Assembly (NCBI RefSeq): GCF_024298885.1
Contig: NZ_CP101166.1
Coordinates: 2,851,149 to 2,915,148 of the forward strand
Direction: 5' to 3'
Source: Haloglomus halophilum
GTDB taxonomy: Archaea; Halobacteriota; Halobacteria; Halobacteriales; Haloarculaceae
DNA length: 64,000 bases
Shown here: positions 51,852 to 59,552 of the stretch, one piece after another
How the letters are laid out: each line of letters opens with the position of its first letter
Position numbering within the stretch: position 1 is the stretch's first letter
Program-made: the position numbers and the translations under genes
The notes under the pieces: model-generated
What the model was told of the DNA's origin: nothing
The model's input: the letters and a program-made list of their open reading frames with translations, nothing else
The model's database searches: none

Positions 51852-51861
51852 CTATCTCGCC

Positions 51862-53061
51862 TCAGTCACTGGTGAGCGCATCCTGGCTGGCTGCGCAGTT
51901 GTTCGGGCCGAGTTCGAGGGTGAACGCCTCCTCGTCGTCGGCCTCCTGCTGGCCGAGGTTCGTGGCGATGATGTCCTCGTAGTTGGCCGGGCGGGGCGGC
52001 ATGTCCGCCAGGACCAGGTCGACGAAGTCGTCCTCGTCCATCGACAGCGCGTCCATCCGGTCGACGAGGTCGCCGATGGGGGCCGTGTAGGTGCCGTCCT
52101 CGGCGGGCTCGGCGGCGTCACTGAAGTGGGCGCCGCCGACCAGCACGTCGTCGTCGAGCGTGAGGACGCGCTCCTGCAGGCTCTCGTAGAGCATCCGGGC
52201 CGCGTCGGGCGCGCCGTCGTCGCCCTCCTCGAGGTCCGGGCGGGCGACGCTCTCGATGAAGAGGCCGTCACCCGTCGCCAGCACGCTGTCGTCGACGAGG
52301 TAGCTGGTCATTCCGGTCGTGTGCCCGGGCGTGAAGACGGTCTCGATGGTCGCGTCACCGACGGCGAACTCGTCGCCGTCCTCGGCGAGGGTCACCTGGT
52401 CGGTGTAGGTGACGCCGCGGTCGGCGGCGGCCGCGGGGACGACCCCCTCGACGCCCTCCTCGGCGAGGGCGCGCACGCCGGAGATGTGGTCGGCGTGGAT
52501 GTGGGTGTCGATGGCGTACGTCAGCTCGACGCCGAGTTCGTCGGCGTCCTCGAGGTAGCGGTCCGTGAACGCGCGGAGCGGGTCGATGACAGCGGCCTCG
52601 TCACCATCGTAGACCATGTAGCCGAGGCACCCGCTGGAGGGGCGCTGGTACTGGACGACCGTGCCGGCGCCGTCGTAGTCGGTGACCTCCTCGGCCTCGT
52701 AGATGGAGGCCCAGCCGTTCATCCCGTCCTCGAGGTGGTCGACGTCGTAGCCACGCACCTGCAGCTCGGCGGCGACGTACTCGCTGGAGCCACCCTTCGC
52801 GCAGAGGACGGTCATGTGCTCGTCCTCGGGCAGCTGCTCGAGGACCTCGTCGTCGATCTCCTCGTCGAGGAACTGGAAGTAGGGAACGTTGATGGCCTCG
52901 ACGTTCTCGCCCTCGATGGCCCACTCCTCGTAGTCGCTCGACATCCGGGCGTCCAGGAGCGTGACCTCCTCCCCGTCGTCGATACGGGCCTTGAGCTGCT
53001 CGGGACTGGTCGATTCGACAGTCACGTCGGGCATCTCGACGCCCAACTCTTCCGGATTCAT
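51862..53061 (-). CDS. Rhodanese-metallo-beta-lactamase fusion (persulfide dioxygenase-like)
   Basis: A 399-residue fusion from the ATG complementary to 53059-53061. The N-terminal rhodanese domain (~10-110) has LLDARMSSDYEEWAIEG and active Cys87 in MTVLCAKGGSSEYVA. The C-terminal metallo-beta-lactamase domain (~125-385) has AIDTHIHADHISG, VFTPGHTTGMTSYLVDDSVLATGDGLF with the metal-bridging Asp, and a late VGGAHF. ETHE1-type dioxygenases oxidise glutathione or other persulfides to sulfite, and bacterial fusions carry the rhodanese on the C-terminal side, so the reversed order here is notable. Haloarchaea lack glutathione, so the thiol would be CoA, gamma-glutamylcysteine or a protein persulfide. 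The promoter carries operator site E. Confidence 0.87.
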   Translation of the reverse strand: MNPEELGVEMPDVTVESTSPEQLKARIDDGEEVTLLDARMSSDYEEWAIEGENVEAINVPYFQFLDEEIDDEVLEQLPEDEHMTVLCAKGGSSEYVAAELQVRGYDVDHLEDGMNGWASIYEAEEVTDYDGAGTVVQYQRPSSGCLGYMVYDGDEAAVIDPLRAFTDRYLEDADELGVELTYAIDTHIHADHISGVRALAEEGVEGVVPAAAADRGVTYTDQVTLAEDGDEFAVGDATIETVFTPGHTTGMTSYLVDDSVLATGDGLFIESVARPDLEEGDDGAPDAARMLYESLQERVLTLDDDVLVGGAHFSDAAEPAEDGTYTAPIGDLVDRMDALSMDEDDFVDLVLADMPPRPANYEDIIATNLGQQEADDEEAFTLELGPNNCAASQDALTSD

Positions 53062-53108
53062 GTGTGCATTCCCTCGTACTGGAGTGACCGACTTAAGATT
53101 TTGCATAG

Positions 53109-53129
53109 TATTTCCAATCTAACGCAATA
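53109..53129 (-). promoter_or_regulatory. Sulfur-regulon operator candidate, site E
   Basis: Read on the minus strand: TATTG, an 11-base spacer, then AAATA. It overlaps the start of the likely TATA (minus-strand ATACTATG, 53105-53112), about 45-65 bases before the rhodanese-hydrolase start. One mismatch in the second half. Confidence 0.58.
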
Positions 53130-53320
53130 CCACTCGCGCGCAGAATGGTCGCGACAGTCGGTCTCGAGCTCACGGTCCGTCGCCATAACCCTCAGAACTC
53201 CCATAAAGACCATATTGTTGGGTATCTGCCTCCACAACAGTTGTTTCAGGCGTGCGCACTCGTTGCCACAGTTATGCTCATTTTGGGCAATAATCGATAT
53301 CCTTATCACGGGCAAGCCAA

Positions 53321-53341
53321 TATTGTGCGATAGTCCCAATA
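53321..53341 (+). promoter_or_regulatory. Sulfur-regulon operator candidate, site F
   Basis: Perfect half-sites TATTG and CAATA with an 11-base spacer ending in TCC, 16-36 bases before ATG 53357 of the second TusA gene. It would cover the promoter core, which suggests repression. With site E it frames the divergent region 53062-53356. Confidence 0.65.
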
Positions 53342-53356
53342 GAGGACATCCGAAAC

Positions 53357-53611
53357 ATGAGTACGGAAACACCTACCGAGACGCTCGACGTGAAGGGACA
53401 GAACTGCCCGATGCCGGTCGTCAAGACCAAGGGAGCCTTCGACGGGCTCGCCCCCGGCGGGACGCTGGAGGTGGTCGCGACCGACTCCGGGAGCATGAGC
53501 GACATCAAGGGCTGGGCCGACTCCACCGACGACGCCGAGCTCGTCGACCAGCAGGAGGACACCGAGGACGGCGAGGCCGTCTACAAGCACTACATCCGCA
53601 AGACCGAGTAA
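53357..53611 (+). CDS. TusA-family sulfur carrier, copy 2
   Basis: An 84-residue TusA fold with Cys17 in DVKGQNCPMPVVKTKGAF (CPMP, the canonical form), then GTLEVVATDSGSMSDIKGW and an acidic tail ending AVYKHYIRKTE. It starts 16 bases after operator site F. Its stop is two bases before the DsrE-like gene, giving a sulfur-relay pair: TusA receives sulfur and passes it to or from DsrE. It differs from copy 1 mainly in the CPxP loop and tail. Confidence 0.92.
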   Translation: MSTETPTETLDVKGQNCPMPVVKTKGAFDGLAPGGTLEVVATDSGSMSDIKGWADSTDDAELVDQQEDTEDGEAVYKHYIRKTE

Positions 53612-53613
53612 CG

Positions 53614-54198
53614 ATGAGCACTGACACCCAGCCCACCCCCGACGGGCCGCCCTCGGCCGAGGAGTTCGAGGCACTCCAGTCCCGCATCGACGAACTGGAG
53701 GACGAACTCGCGGCCGTACGGAGCGACGTCGACGACGACCCCCAGAAGATGGTCATCATCGCGACGAAGGGGACCCTCGACATGGCCTACCCGCCGCTCA
53801 TCCTCGCGAGCACGGCGGCCGCCTTCGGCTACGACGTGACCGTATTCCACACCTTCTGGGGGCTCGAGATCCTCCACGAAGAGAAGGCCGACGACCTGAA
53901 GCTCAGCTCCGTCGGCAACCCCAATATGCCCGTCCCCAACGTGGTCGGCGCGCTGCCGGGGATGGACCGGGTCACGACCCGGATGATGGAGAAGCAGATC
54001 GCCGACAACGAGGTCGCCACCGTCCGCGAGCTCATCGAGACGTCCATCGACCAGGGCGTGGAGTTCCAGGCCTGCCAGATGACCATCGACCTGATGGGCT
54101 ACGACGAGGACGACTTCTTCGACGAGGTCGAGACCGGCGTCGGCGCCGCGAGCGCCTTCCAGGAGATGGTCGAGGCCGACATCCAGCTGCTGGTCTGA
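53614..54198 (+). CDS. DsrE/DrsE2-family sulfur-trafficking protein
   Basis: A 194-residue protein starting at ATG 53614. The N-terminal ~45 residues form a coiled-coil-like acidic helix (FEALQSRIDELEDELAAVRSDV). The DsrE core follows: KMVIIATKGTLDMAYPPLILAS, VTVFHTFWGLEIL, a central loop (GNPNMPVPNVVGALPGMDRV), then GVEFQACQMTIDLMGYDEDDF with the persulfide Cys. DsrE-type proteins pass persulfide sulfur together with TusA, here encoded directly upstream. The longer frame extending upstream is an antisense shadow of the rhodanese-hydrolase gene. Confidence 0.88.
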   Translation: MSTDTQPTPDGPPSAEEFEALQSRIDELEDELAAVRSDVDDDPQKMVIIATKGTLDMAYPPLILASTAAAFGYDVTVFHTFWGLEILHEEKADDLKLSSVGNPNMPVPNVVGALPGMDRVTTRMMEKQIADNEVATVRELIETSIDQGVEFQACQMTIDLMGYDEDDFFDEVETGVGAASAFQEMVEADIQLLV

Positions 54199-54370
54199 GC
54201 CTGCTCCCGTAGTCCCGGCGGCCGCCCCCGGTCGCCACCCCCCGGCTCCCCCACCTGTCATTCCCCGGTTCCAGTCCGGTTCGTGGGTGCCGTCCCGTGC
54301 CAGACGGCCCCGCTCCCGGAATCCCGGAACCGACCCCCCGATTCTTCACCCTCGACGTGGAGCCTCAGCC

Positions 54371-54781
54371 ATGGTCGTGCTCGTCCCCATCGACGACTCG
54401 GACCCGGCGCGGGCGGCGCTCGAACTCGCCCTCGCGGGGGCTCCCGACGAGCTGCTGGTGTTGCACGTCGTCGACCCGCCACGCGCGCTCGCTGTCCACG
54501 GCCACCGGGGGCTCGATGACGCGATGGACGCCGCACAGGACGCCGCCGAGCGCATCCTGGAGGAGGCGACGGCCCTCGCCGAGTCGCGTGGGGTCACCGT
54601 CGAGACGGAGGTCGCGTTCGGCGACCCCGCCCGGACAATCCTCGAGTACGCCGCGCTCGACGAGGTCGACCGCGTCGTCGTCGGGAGTCGCGGTCGGACC
54701 GGGGTCCAGCGCGTCCTGCTCGGCAGCGTCGCGGAGACGGTCGTCCGCCGGTCGCCCGTCCCGGTCACCGTCGCGCGGTGA
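54371..54781 (+). CDS. Universal stress protein
   Basis: A 136-residue USP from ATG 54371. VVLVPIDDSDPARAAL forms the first strand-helix unit and VVVGSRGRTGVQRVLLGSVAETVVRRSPVPV the ATP-binding end, with intact G-x2-G-x9-G-S. It follows the DsrE gene after ~170 bases and may have its own promoter. It converges with the USP gene at 54812. Confidence 0.88.
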   Translation: MVVLVPIDDSDPARAALELALAGAPDELLVLHVVDPPRALAVHGHRGLDDAMDAAQDAAERILEEATALAESRGVTVETEVAFGDPARTILEYAALDEVDRVVVGSRGRTGVQRVLLGSVAETVVRRSPVPVTVAR

Positions 54782-54811
54782 CGGCCGGGGGCGTCCACGG
54801 GGCGCGTACGC

Positions 54812-55258
54812 TCACCGGATCAGCGTCACCGGGACCGACGCGCGCCGGGCGACGGTGTCGGCGACACTGCCGAAGAACGGCCTGTCCGCTCCCTCTCGGC
54901 CGTGGGCGCCCAGCACGATGTGGTCCACGTCCTCCTCCTCGGCGTAGCTCAACACCACCCGGTCGACGTCACCGATGTCGGAGTCGGTCGTCACCTCGCG
55001 GTCGTAGTCCGCGGCGAGGTCGCGCGCCGTGCCGAGGATGGCGTCGGTCACCCGCTCGGTGGCCTCGTACCACTCCGCCGTGCCCATCATGTGCTCGTAG
55101 GTCGGCTCGAACCCCTGATGCTCGCCGTAGGTCGGCTCGAACAGGTCGACCACGTGCAGGACGGTGATGTCCGCGTCCGGGAACTCCCGCAGGGTGTGCC
55201 GGAGCGCCTGGCGCGCCAGCGGCGACCCGTCGGTGGGGACCAGGACGTGTCGCGTCAT
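54812..55258 (-). CDS. Universal stress protein
   Basis: A 148-residue USP from the ATG complementary to 55256-55258. VLVPTDGSPLARQALRHTL opens the fold, and IVLGAHGREGADRPFFGSVADTVARRASVPV ends it. A middle insertion of duplicated segments (EPTYGEHQGFEPTYEHMMG) differs from the other USPs here. It lies tail to tail with the 54371 gene, with 30 bases between. Confidence 0.88.
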   Translation of the reverse strand: MTRHVLVPTDGSPLARQALRHTLREFPDADITVLHVVDLFEPTYGEHQGFEPTYEHMMGTAEWYEATERVTDAILGTARDLAADYDREVTTDSDIGDVDRVVLSYAEEEDVDHIVLGAHGREGADRPFFGSVADTVARRASVPVTLIR

Positions 55259-55473
55259 CGGTCCGTTCCCGCCCCGGCTCGGCGGCCGAGTGGCGGTAGG
55301 GGGATGCTGTCGAACATGTGCTCGCCCGACCATGGGACCCGGAGTGGATTAGAAGCGACGACCGTTCCCCGCTGTTGAGAACCGTTCCGGGGGGTAGGTT
55401 TGAACCTTTCCCCGGATGTCACCTGTAAGGAACTGCAGAAGTCCTCATACCCCAGAGCCGCCTACCTTCGTGT

Positions 55474-56060
55474 ATGTCCGCAGAGTCAGTCGCCGTCTCG
55501 CGTCGAACGTTCCTCCGAACGGCAGCCGGTGCCGGTGCGCTCGCCGGCGCGACTGGCGCCGCCGCCGCGCAGGACGGCACCACCCACACGGTCGACATGA
55601 CCGATGGGCTCGTGTTCGACCCGGACGAGATAACCATCGAACCCGGCGACACCGTCGTCTGGGAGAACGTCGGCTCCATCGGGCACAGCGTCACCGCGTA
55701 CGAGGACGACATCCCAGAGGAGGCCGAGTTCTTCGCCAGCGGCGGGTTCGACAGCGAGCAGGCCGCGCGCGACGCCTACCCCGATGGTGAGGTCGGCGGC
55801 GGCGGAACCTACGAACACACCTTCGAGGTCGAGGGCACCTACGAGTACTTCTGCATCCCCACGAGGGTGCCGGGATGCTCGGCACGGTCAACGTCGGCAC
55901 CGGCGGCAGCACGCCCACCAGTGGCGGTGGCGGCCTCGTCCCGCAGGTACCGGACAGCGCACGGTCGCTCGTCGTCGGCACGCTGGTGGCCGGCCTCTCG
56001 GTGCTGGGGCTGGCCTACTTCTTCATGCGGTACGGCGGCGACTACGGGACCGAGGAGTGA
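55474..56060 (+). pseudogene. Halocyanin-like blue copper protein, frameshifted
   Basis: The N-terminal frame (from ATG 55474) has a Tat signal (SRRTFLRTAAGAG) and the cupredoxin fold: GLVFDPDEITIEPGDTVVWENVG, ligand His in IGHSVTAYEDD, and ligand Cys in YEYFCIP. Immediately after it, at 55857-55860, one C is missing. With it, the gene would read CIPHEGAGMLGTVNVG (ligands Cys, His, Met) and continue in the frame that ends at 56060, with a C-terminal membrane helix SLVVGTLVAGLSVLGLAYFF. Read as is, the copper site loses its second His and the anchor. Either a real inactivating deletion or a sequencing slip in a C-run. Confidence 0.82.
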
Positions 56061-56103
56061 ACTGTTAGACCGCTGTTGCCCGGCCAGCGATGTCGGTGCG
56101 GAG

Positions 56104-56253
56104 TTACTCCGAGTAGCCCTCCCGCAGGAAGGACCCCTCCGTCTCGTACACCGCGACGAGTTCCTCGACGAACTCCTCCATCGTCTCGTCTTCCTCCAGA
56201 TGCCGCTCCATCCGCTCTTTCAGTTCGTCGCTGATCTCGAGTGTGTAGGTCAT
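56104..56253 (-). CDS. Small RHH-like/DUF7557-type protein
   Basis: A 49-residue protein from the ATG complementary to 56251-56253. It reads TYTLEISDELKERMERHLEE, then MEEFVEELVAVYETEG. A beta strand followed by two amphipathic helices is the ribbon-helix-helix antitoxin-like pattern seen in small haloarchaeal proteins. No toxin gene is adjacent. A longer frame starting at 56355 has an unlikely N-terminus. Confidence 0.65.
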   Translation of the reverse strand: MTYTLEISDELKERMERHLEEDETMEEFVEELVAVYETEGSFLREGYSE

Positions 56254-56544
56254 GGTACTGGCGCTGTTCCACGCCACGTCGAACGACGTGGGCCACAGTG
56301 AAATACGTTGCCGGGGCGATGGGCCCGCTGCGATTTCGACGACACCAGCATCCACGGGTCAGTCCGGGCGCCCCGCGAGAATTTTTCTTCAGTTCCCCAT
56401 ACAACCCATATAAAATGGATATTGTGTGACTTTGGCATGAATAAATCATCACTATCACGTAGAGAGACAGTACCTCGCATATATCTGTCCCATTCGCTGA
56501 GAATCAACCCGCCAATCTACGCCAGCTGGTGACGTACCACCAGC

Positions 56545-57651
56545 ATGAACCGCGCCATCGTGAGCCTCGTCGCGCTGCTCGTCCTGCTCGCCGGCTGTTC
56601 CTCACTCACCGGCGGCCCCGCAGGGACCCCGACGCCCACCCCGACTGACACGCCCACGGCCACCCCGACGCCCACGCCGGGGGGCGCCGAGGAGCTCGCC
56701 CCGGGCGTCACCAGTGAGCGGATCGAGAACCCAGTCACGCTCATCGACGCCCATCAGCGCGGCCTCCTGGCCGACGGGTTCGTCGTGAACCAGACCGTGA
56801 CCAGTACCTACAACGGGGAGCCGAGCAACCGGCTGAACCTCACCCTGACCGCCGGACCCGGTGGTGAGGTCGCGTACCTGAACGGGACCTCCTCCGGGTT
56901 CGACTTCGAGGGCAACGAGAGCGTCATCGTCAACAGCGTCTGGGTGAACACCACCCACCAGTACAACCGCCACATCGAGAGCGGGTCGACGACATACGAC
57001 CTGCAGAAGCGACTCTACCCCGCGGAGTACTTCGTCTGGTTCGGCAGCCTCCAGCGCGACATCCAGTTCGCCGGTACCGACCACGAGGTGACGAGCGTCG
57101 AGAGCGGTGACGGGCTCGACTACATCACGCTGACGGCGACCATCGACCGCGTCGGCAACGACGGCGTGACCGACACCGTCTCCACGCTCGTCGTGGACGA
57201 GAACGGCATCATCCGGAGCGCCGACGTCCGCGTGGACTACGGCGAGGGCCAGACCTACCACACCACCTACGAGGTGGTCCAGCTCGGCGCCGCCGCTCCC
57301 GAGCGACCGGCGTGGGTCGACGCTGTCCCGCCGAGCGCATCGCTCCAGCTCGAACTCGACGTGTTCGGGTTCAACGAGTCCAGCATCGAACTGGTCCACC
57401 TGTACGGGGACGCCGTCCCCGAGGGCGCCATCGTGACGGTCATCTCCAACGGCACGCTGTACGAGACGACACTCGACGAGCCGTTCGGCGACGACCGGCG
57501 CTACCTCTGGGTCGCGACCGACGGTACCCTCCGCGCCACCGCCGACCCGCCCTCGCTCGAAGCGGCGCGGACACTCGGGCAGGAGGTGACCGTCGAGGTC
57601 CACGCCCCGGACGGCGGGGAACTGTTCGCGACGAGTATCGGGCGGCGGTGA
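56545..57651 (+). CDS. Haloarchaeal lipoprotein (DUF7537-like)
   Basis: A 368-residue exported lipoprotein. It has a Sec-type signal with lipobox LAGC (Cys18), then a Thr/Pro-rich linker (TPTPTPTDTPTATPTPTP, ~28-46). The body is beta-rich and Asn-x-Ser/Thr-rich (for example QTVTSTYNGEPSNRLNLTLT, IVNSVWVNTTHQYNRHIESG), and resembles the LolA/LppX-like lipid-carrier shape seen in many haloarchaeal DUF7537 proteins. A role as a surface carrier or sensor of hydrophobic molecules is a guess from that fold. The TATA is probably in 56405-56415 (CCATATAAAA). Confidence 0.72.
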   Translation: MNRAIVSLVALLVLLAGCSSLTGGPAGTPTPTPTDTPTATPTPTPGGAEELAPGVTSERIENPVTLIDAHQRGLLADGFVVNQTVTSTYNGEPSNRLNLTLTAGPGGEVAYLNGTSSGFDFEGNESVIVNSVWVNTTHQYNRHIESGSTTYDLQKRLYPAEYFVWFGSLQRDIQFAGTDHEVTSVESGDGLDYITLTATIDRVGNDGVTDTVSTLVVDENGIIRSADVRVDYGEGQTYHTTYEVVQLGAAAPERPAWVDAVPPSASLQLELDVFGFNESSIELVHLYGDAVPEGAIVTVISNGTLYETTLDEPFGDDRRYLWVATDGTLRATADPPSLEAARTLGQEVTVEVHAPDGGELFATSIGRR

Positions 57652-57676
57652 CCGCCCCTGCTCGCCTGTCGCCGGT

Positions 57677-58894
57677 TCACTCCTCGTCGTCGAACGGCGA
57701 CCCGGCGGCGTCCGGCTCCATCCCCTTCTTCGAGATGATGTTCTCGCGGCCGACGCGGAGCTTCGATATCTGCTCTTCGTCCTCCATGTCCGAGAGGAGC
57801 ATCGAGACCTTCGACTTCGACCAGCCGGTCTCCTCGACGATGTTGACCTGCTTCATCCGACCGCCGTTCTCCTCGAGCAGGCGCATGACGCGCTCGTCGT
57901 CCTCGAGCAGTTCCTCGTCGGAGACGGCCGGCTCGGGGGACTGGCCGGCCGCGCCCGCGGCTCCTGCGCCCGCCGCTCCCGCGTCGCCCGCCTCGGCCGC
58001 GGCGCCGCCACCCGAACCGCCGGAGCCGCTCGCGTCGTCTGCCGCCGCGCCCCCATCGTCGTCGCGGCCCGGGAGCGCGCCCGCGCCGTAGGCCAGCGCG
58101 GCTCCGAGGCCGAGCAGCAGGACCACGCCGAGCCCGAGGATCGGGAGGAAGCCCGTTGAGCCGTTGGTGGGGGTCGTCGACTCCGTGGGGTCGCCGGGTC
58201 CATCTGTCGGCGTGGGGCTGGACGGGGAGACGAGCCGGACCTGCGGCCGTTCGTCGACGAACGAGCGTTCGCCGACCCAGGTCAGCGTGTCGCTCGCGGC
58301 CAGCGAGTCCTCGTCGAGAATCGGCTGCGGCGCGGCTGACTGGAACCGGAGGTTCGGCCCGTGCTGTACGACGAGCCGCTGGCCCGGGCCGATGTAGAAG
58401 CCGCCCGTGAACACGTCACCTATCTCGACCGTCCCGTCGACGCGTGTCGCGAAGTTCGACCAGCGGAAGCTCATCCGGACGATGCCCTGGTTGTCCGTCA
58501 GCGCGACGACCTGCGCGTCCTTCGAGAAACCGGAGGCGTTCATCTGCCGGCCCGTGGCGTTGGTCCCCTGCGCGGTGACGCTCCGTGCGCGCTCCTTGAA
58601 GTTCGTGTAGAGCTCCGTCTCCTGGGAGTTGAACCGGTCGGCGTACGCCCGGAAGTCCTCGCGCTCGGACTCGTTGTTCAGGTTCACCTTGTAGACGAAC
58701 GTCCACCGTGCCGAGGTGTTCTCGTAGACCCTGATACGGAACTCGGTGGAGTCGACGTCCTGGTTCCCGACCTGTGCGACCGCGGGGCCGCCCGGCGCGC
58801 TGGCGCCGCCAGCCGTGGCGGGCAGCGCCAGCGCGGGCGCGACGCTGGCGACCACGAGGAATACGACGACTCCTATCGCGCCCGGCCGTGTCAT
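57677..58894 (-). CDS. Membrane-anchored winged-helix regulator (DUF7345/DUF7343-like)
   Basis: A 405-residue protein with a signal peptide (~1-28) and an extracytoplasmic beta-rich domain (~45-215: FRIRVYENTSARWTFVYKVNL, GFYIGPGQRLVVQHGPNL). A Ser/Thr/Pro stalk, a single membrane helix (~245-268: LPILGLGVVLLLGLGAALAYG) and a Gly/Ala/Asp linker follow. The C-terminal cytoplasmic winged helix (~325-390) is ERVMRLLEENGGRMKQVNIVEETGWSKSKVSMLLSDMEDE. The layout is a one-component receptor that could bind DNA directly from the membrane. The ligand and targets are unknown. Confidence 0.83.
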   Translation of the reverse strand: MTRPGAIGVVVFLVVASVAPALALPATAGGASAPGGPAVAQVGNQDVDSTEFRIRVYENTSARWTFVYKVNLNNESEREDFRAYADRFNSQETELYTNFKERARSVTAQGTNATGRQMNASGFSKDAQVVALTDNQGIVRMSFRWSNFATRVDGTVEIGDVFTGGFYIGPGQRLVVQHGPNLRFQSAAPQPILDEDSLAASDTLTWVGERSFVDERPQVRLVSPSSPTPTDGPGDPTESTTPTNGSTGFLPILGLGVVLLLGLGAALAYGAGALPGRDDDGGAAADDASGSGGSGGGAAAEAGDAGAAGAGAAGAAGQSPEPAVSDEELLEDDERVMRLLEENGGRMKQVNIVEETGWSKSKVSMLLSDMEDEEQISKLRVGRENIISKKGMEPDAAGSPFDDEE

Positions 58895-59089
58895 CTACAC
58901 TACCTCCGCCCGGCGTGGATGATAAAAACTGCGAGGTACACTGCCACCGCTCCCGGCCGGCGAACGGCCGTGGACTGCCCATGAATGCGGCGGAATCTCC
59001 GGTTCTGACGATTCCGCACCTCGACGGCGTCGGCTCCCGTGACGCACCGCCGCGCCAACCTTTACCCTCGTCCGGGAGTTGTTCTACAC

Positions 59090-59500
59090 ATGCCAGTCAA
59101 CTCCGATGCGGCACTGCGCGAGATACTCGAGATGGATACCATCGCCGTGGTCGGAATGTCCGACTCGCCCGGGAAGGCCGCACACGGCGTCCCGCGCTAT
59201 CTCGTCGAACACGGCTACGACGTGATTCCGGTCAACCCGACCGCCGACGAGATACAGGGCCGGCCCGCCTACGACTCGCTCTCGGAGGTCGAGGAGGAGG
59301 TCGACGTGGTCGACGTGTTCCGGCCAAGCGAGGAGGTCGCCGGCATCGTCGACGAGGTACTCGCGCGCGACGACGTGGCCGCGGTGTGGCTCCAGCTGAA
59401 CATCCGCGACGACGACGCCGGCGCGCGTGTCGAGGAGTCGGGCCGGAAGTTCGTCCAGGACCGCTGCATCAAGGTCGTCCACCAGCGGCTTCTGGGCTAG
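59090..59500 (+). CDS. CoA-binding (YccU-like) protein
   Basis: A 136-residue single-domain Rossmann protein from ATG 59090. DTIAVVGMSDSPGKAAHGVPRYL is the nucleotide-binding opening, then YDVIPVNPTADEIQGRPAY, VDVVDVFRPSEEVAGIV, VWLQLNIRDDDAGARVEESG and DRCIKVVHQRLLG. It is the CoA-binding domain of succinyl-CoA-synthetase-like proteins alone, as in YccU. The function is unknown. TTTACC at 59061-59066 serves as TATA, giving a nearly leaderless mRNA. Confidence 0.88.
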   Translation: MPVNSDAALREILEMDTIAVVGMSDSPGKAAHGVPRYLVEHGYDVIPVNPTADEIQGRPAYDSLSEVEEEVDVVDVFRPSEEVAGIVDEVLARDDVAAVWLQLNIRDDDAGARVEESGRKFVQDRCIKVVHQRLLG

Positions 59501-59552
59501 CTGGTCCCATCAGGCTCCCGTCCACACCGGGGGGAGCGCCCCCACAGGCGCT

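Noticed and set aside
51811..53613. Upstream extension of the DsrE frame
   Set aside because: This part is antisense to the rhodanese-hydrolase gene and crosses the divergent promoter region. The DsrE protein has a good ATG at 53614.
56104..56253. Antitoxin half of a toxin-antitoxin pair
   Set aside because: The RHH-like pattern fits, but there is no toxin gene on either side, so only a small-protein call is made.
56420..56440. TATTG followed after 11 bases by CATGA, upstream of the lipoprotein gene
   Set aside because: The second half has two mismatches, the gene is not linked to sulfur, and the site lies more than 100 bases from the start codon. Kept out of the operator set until a matrix search is done.
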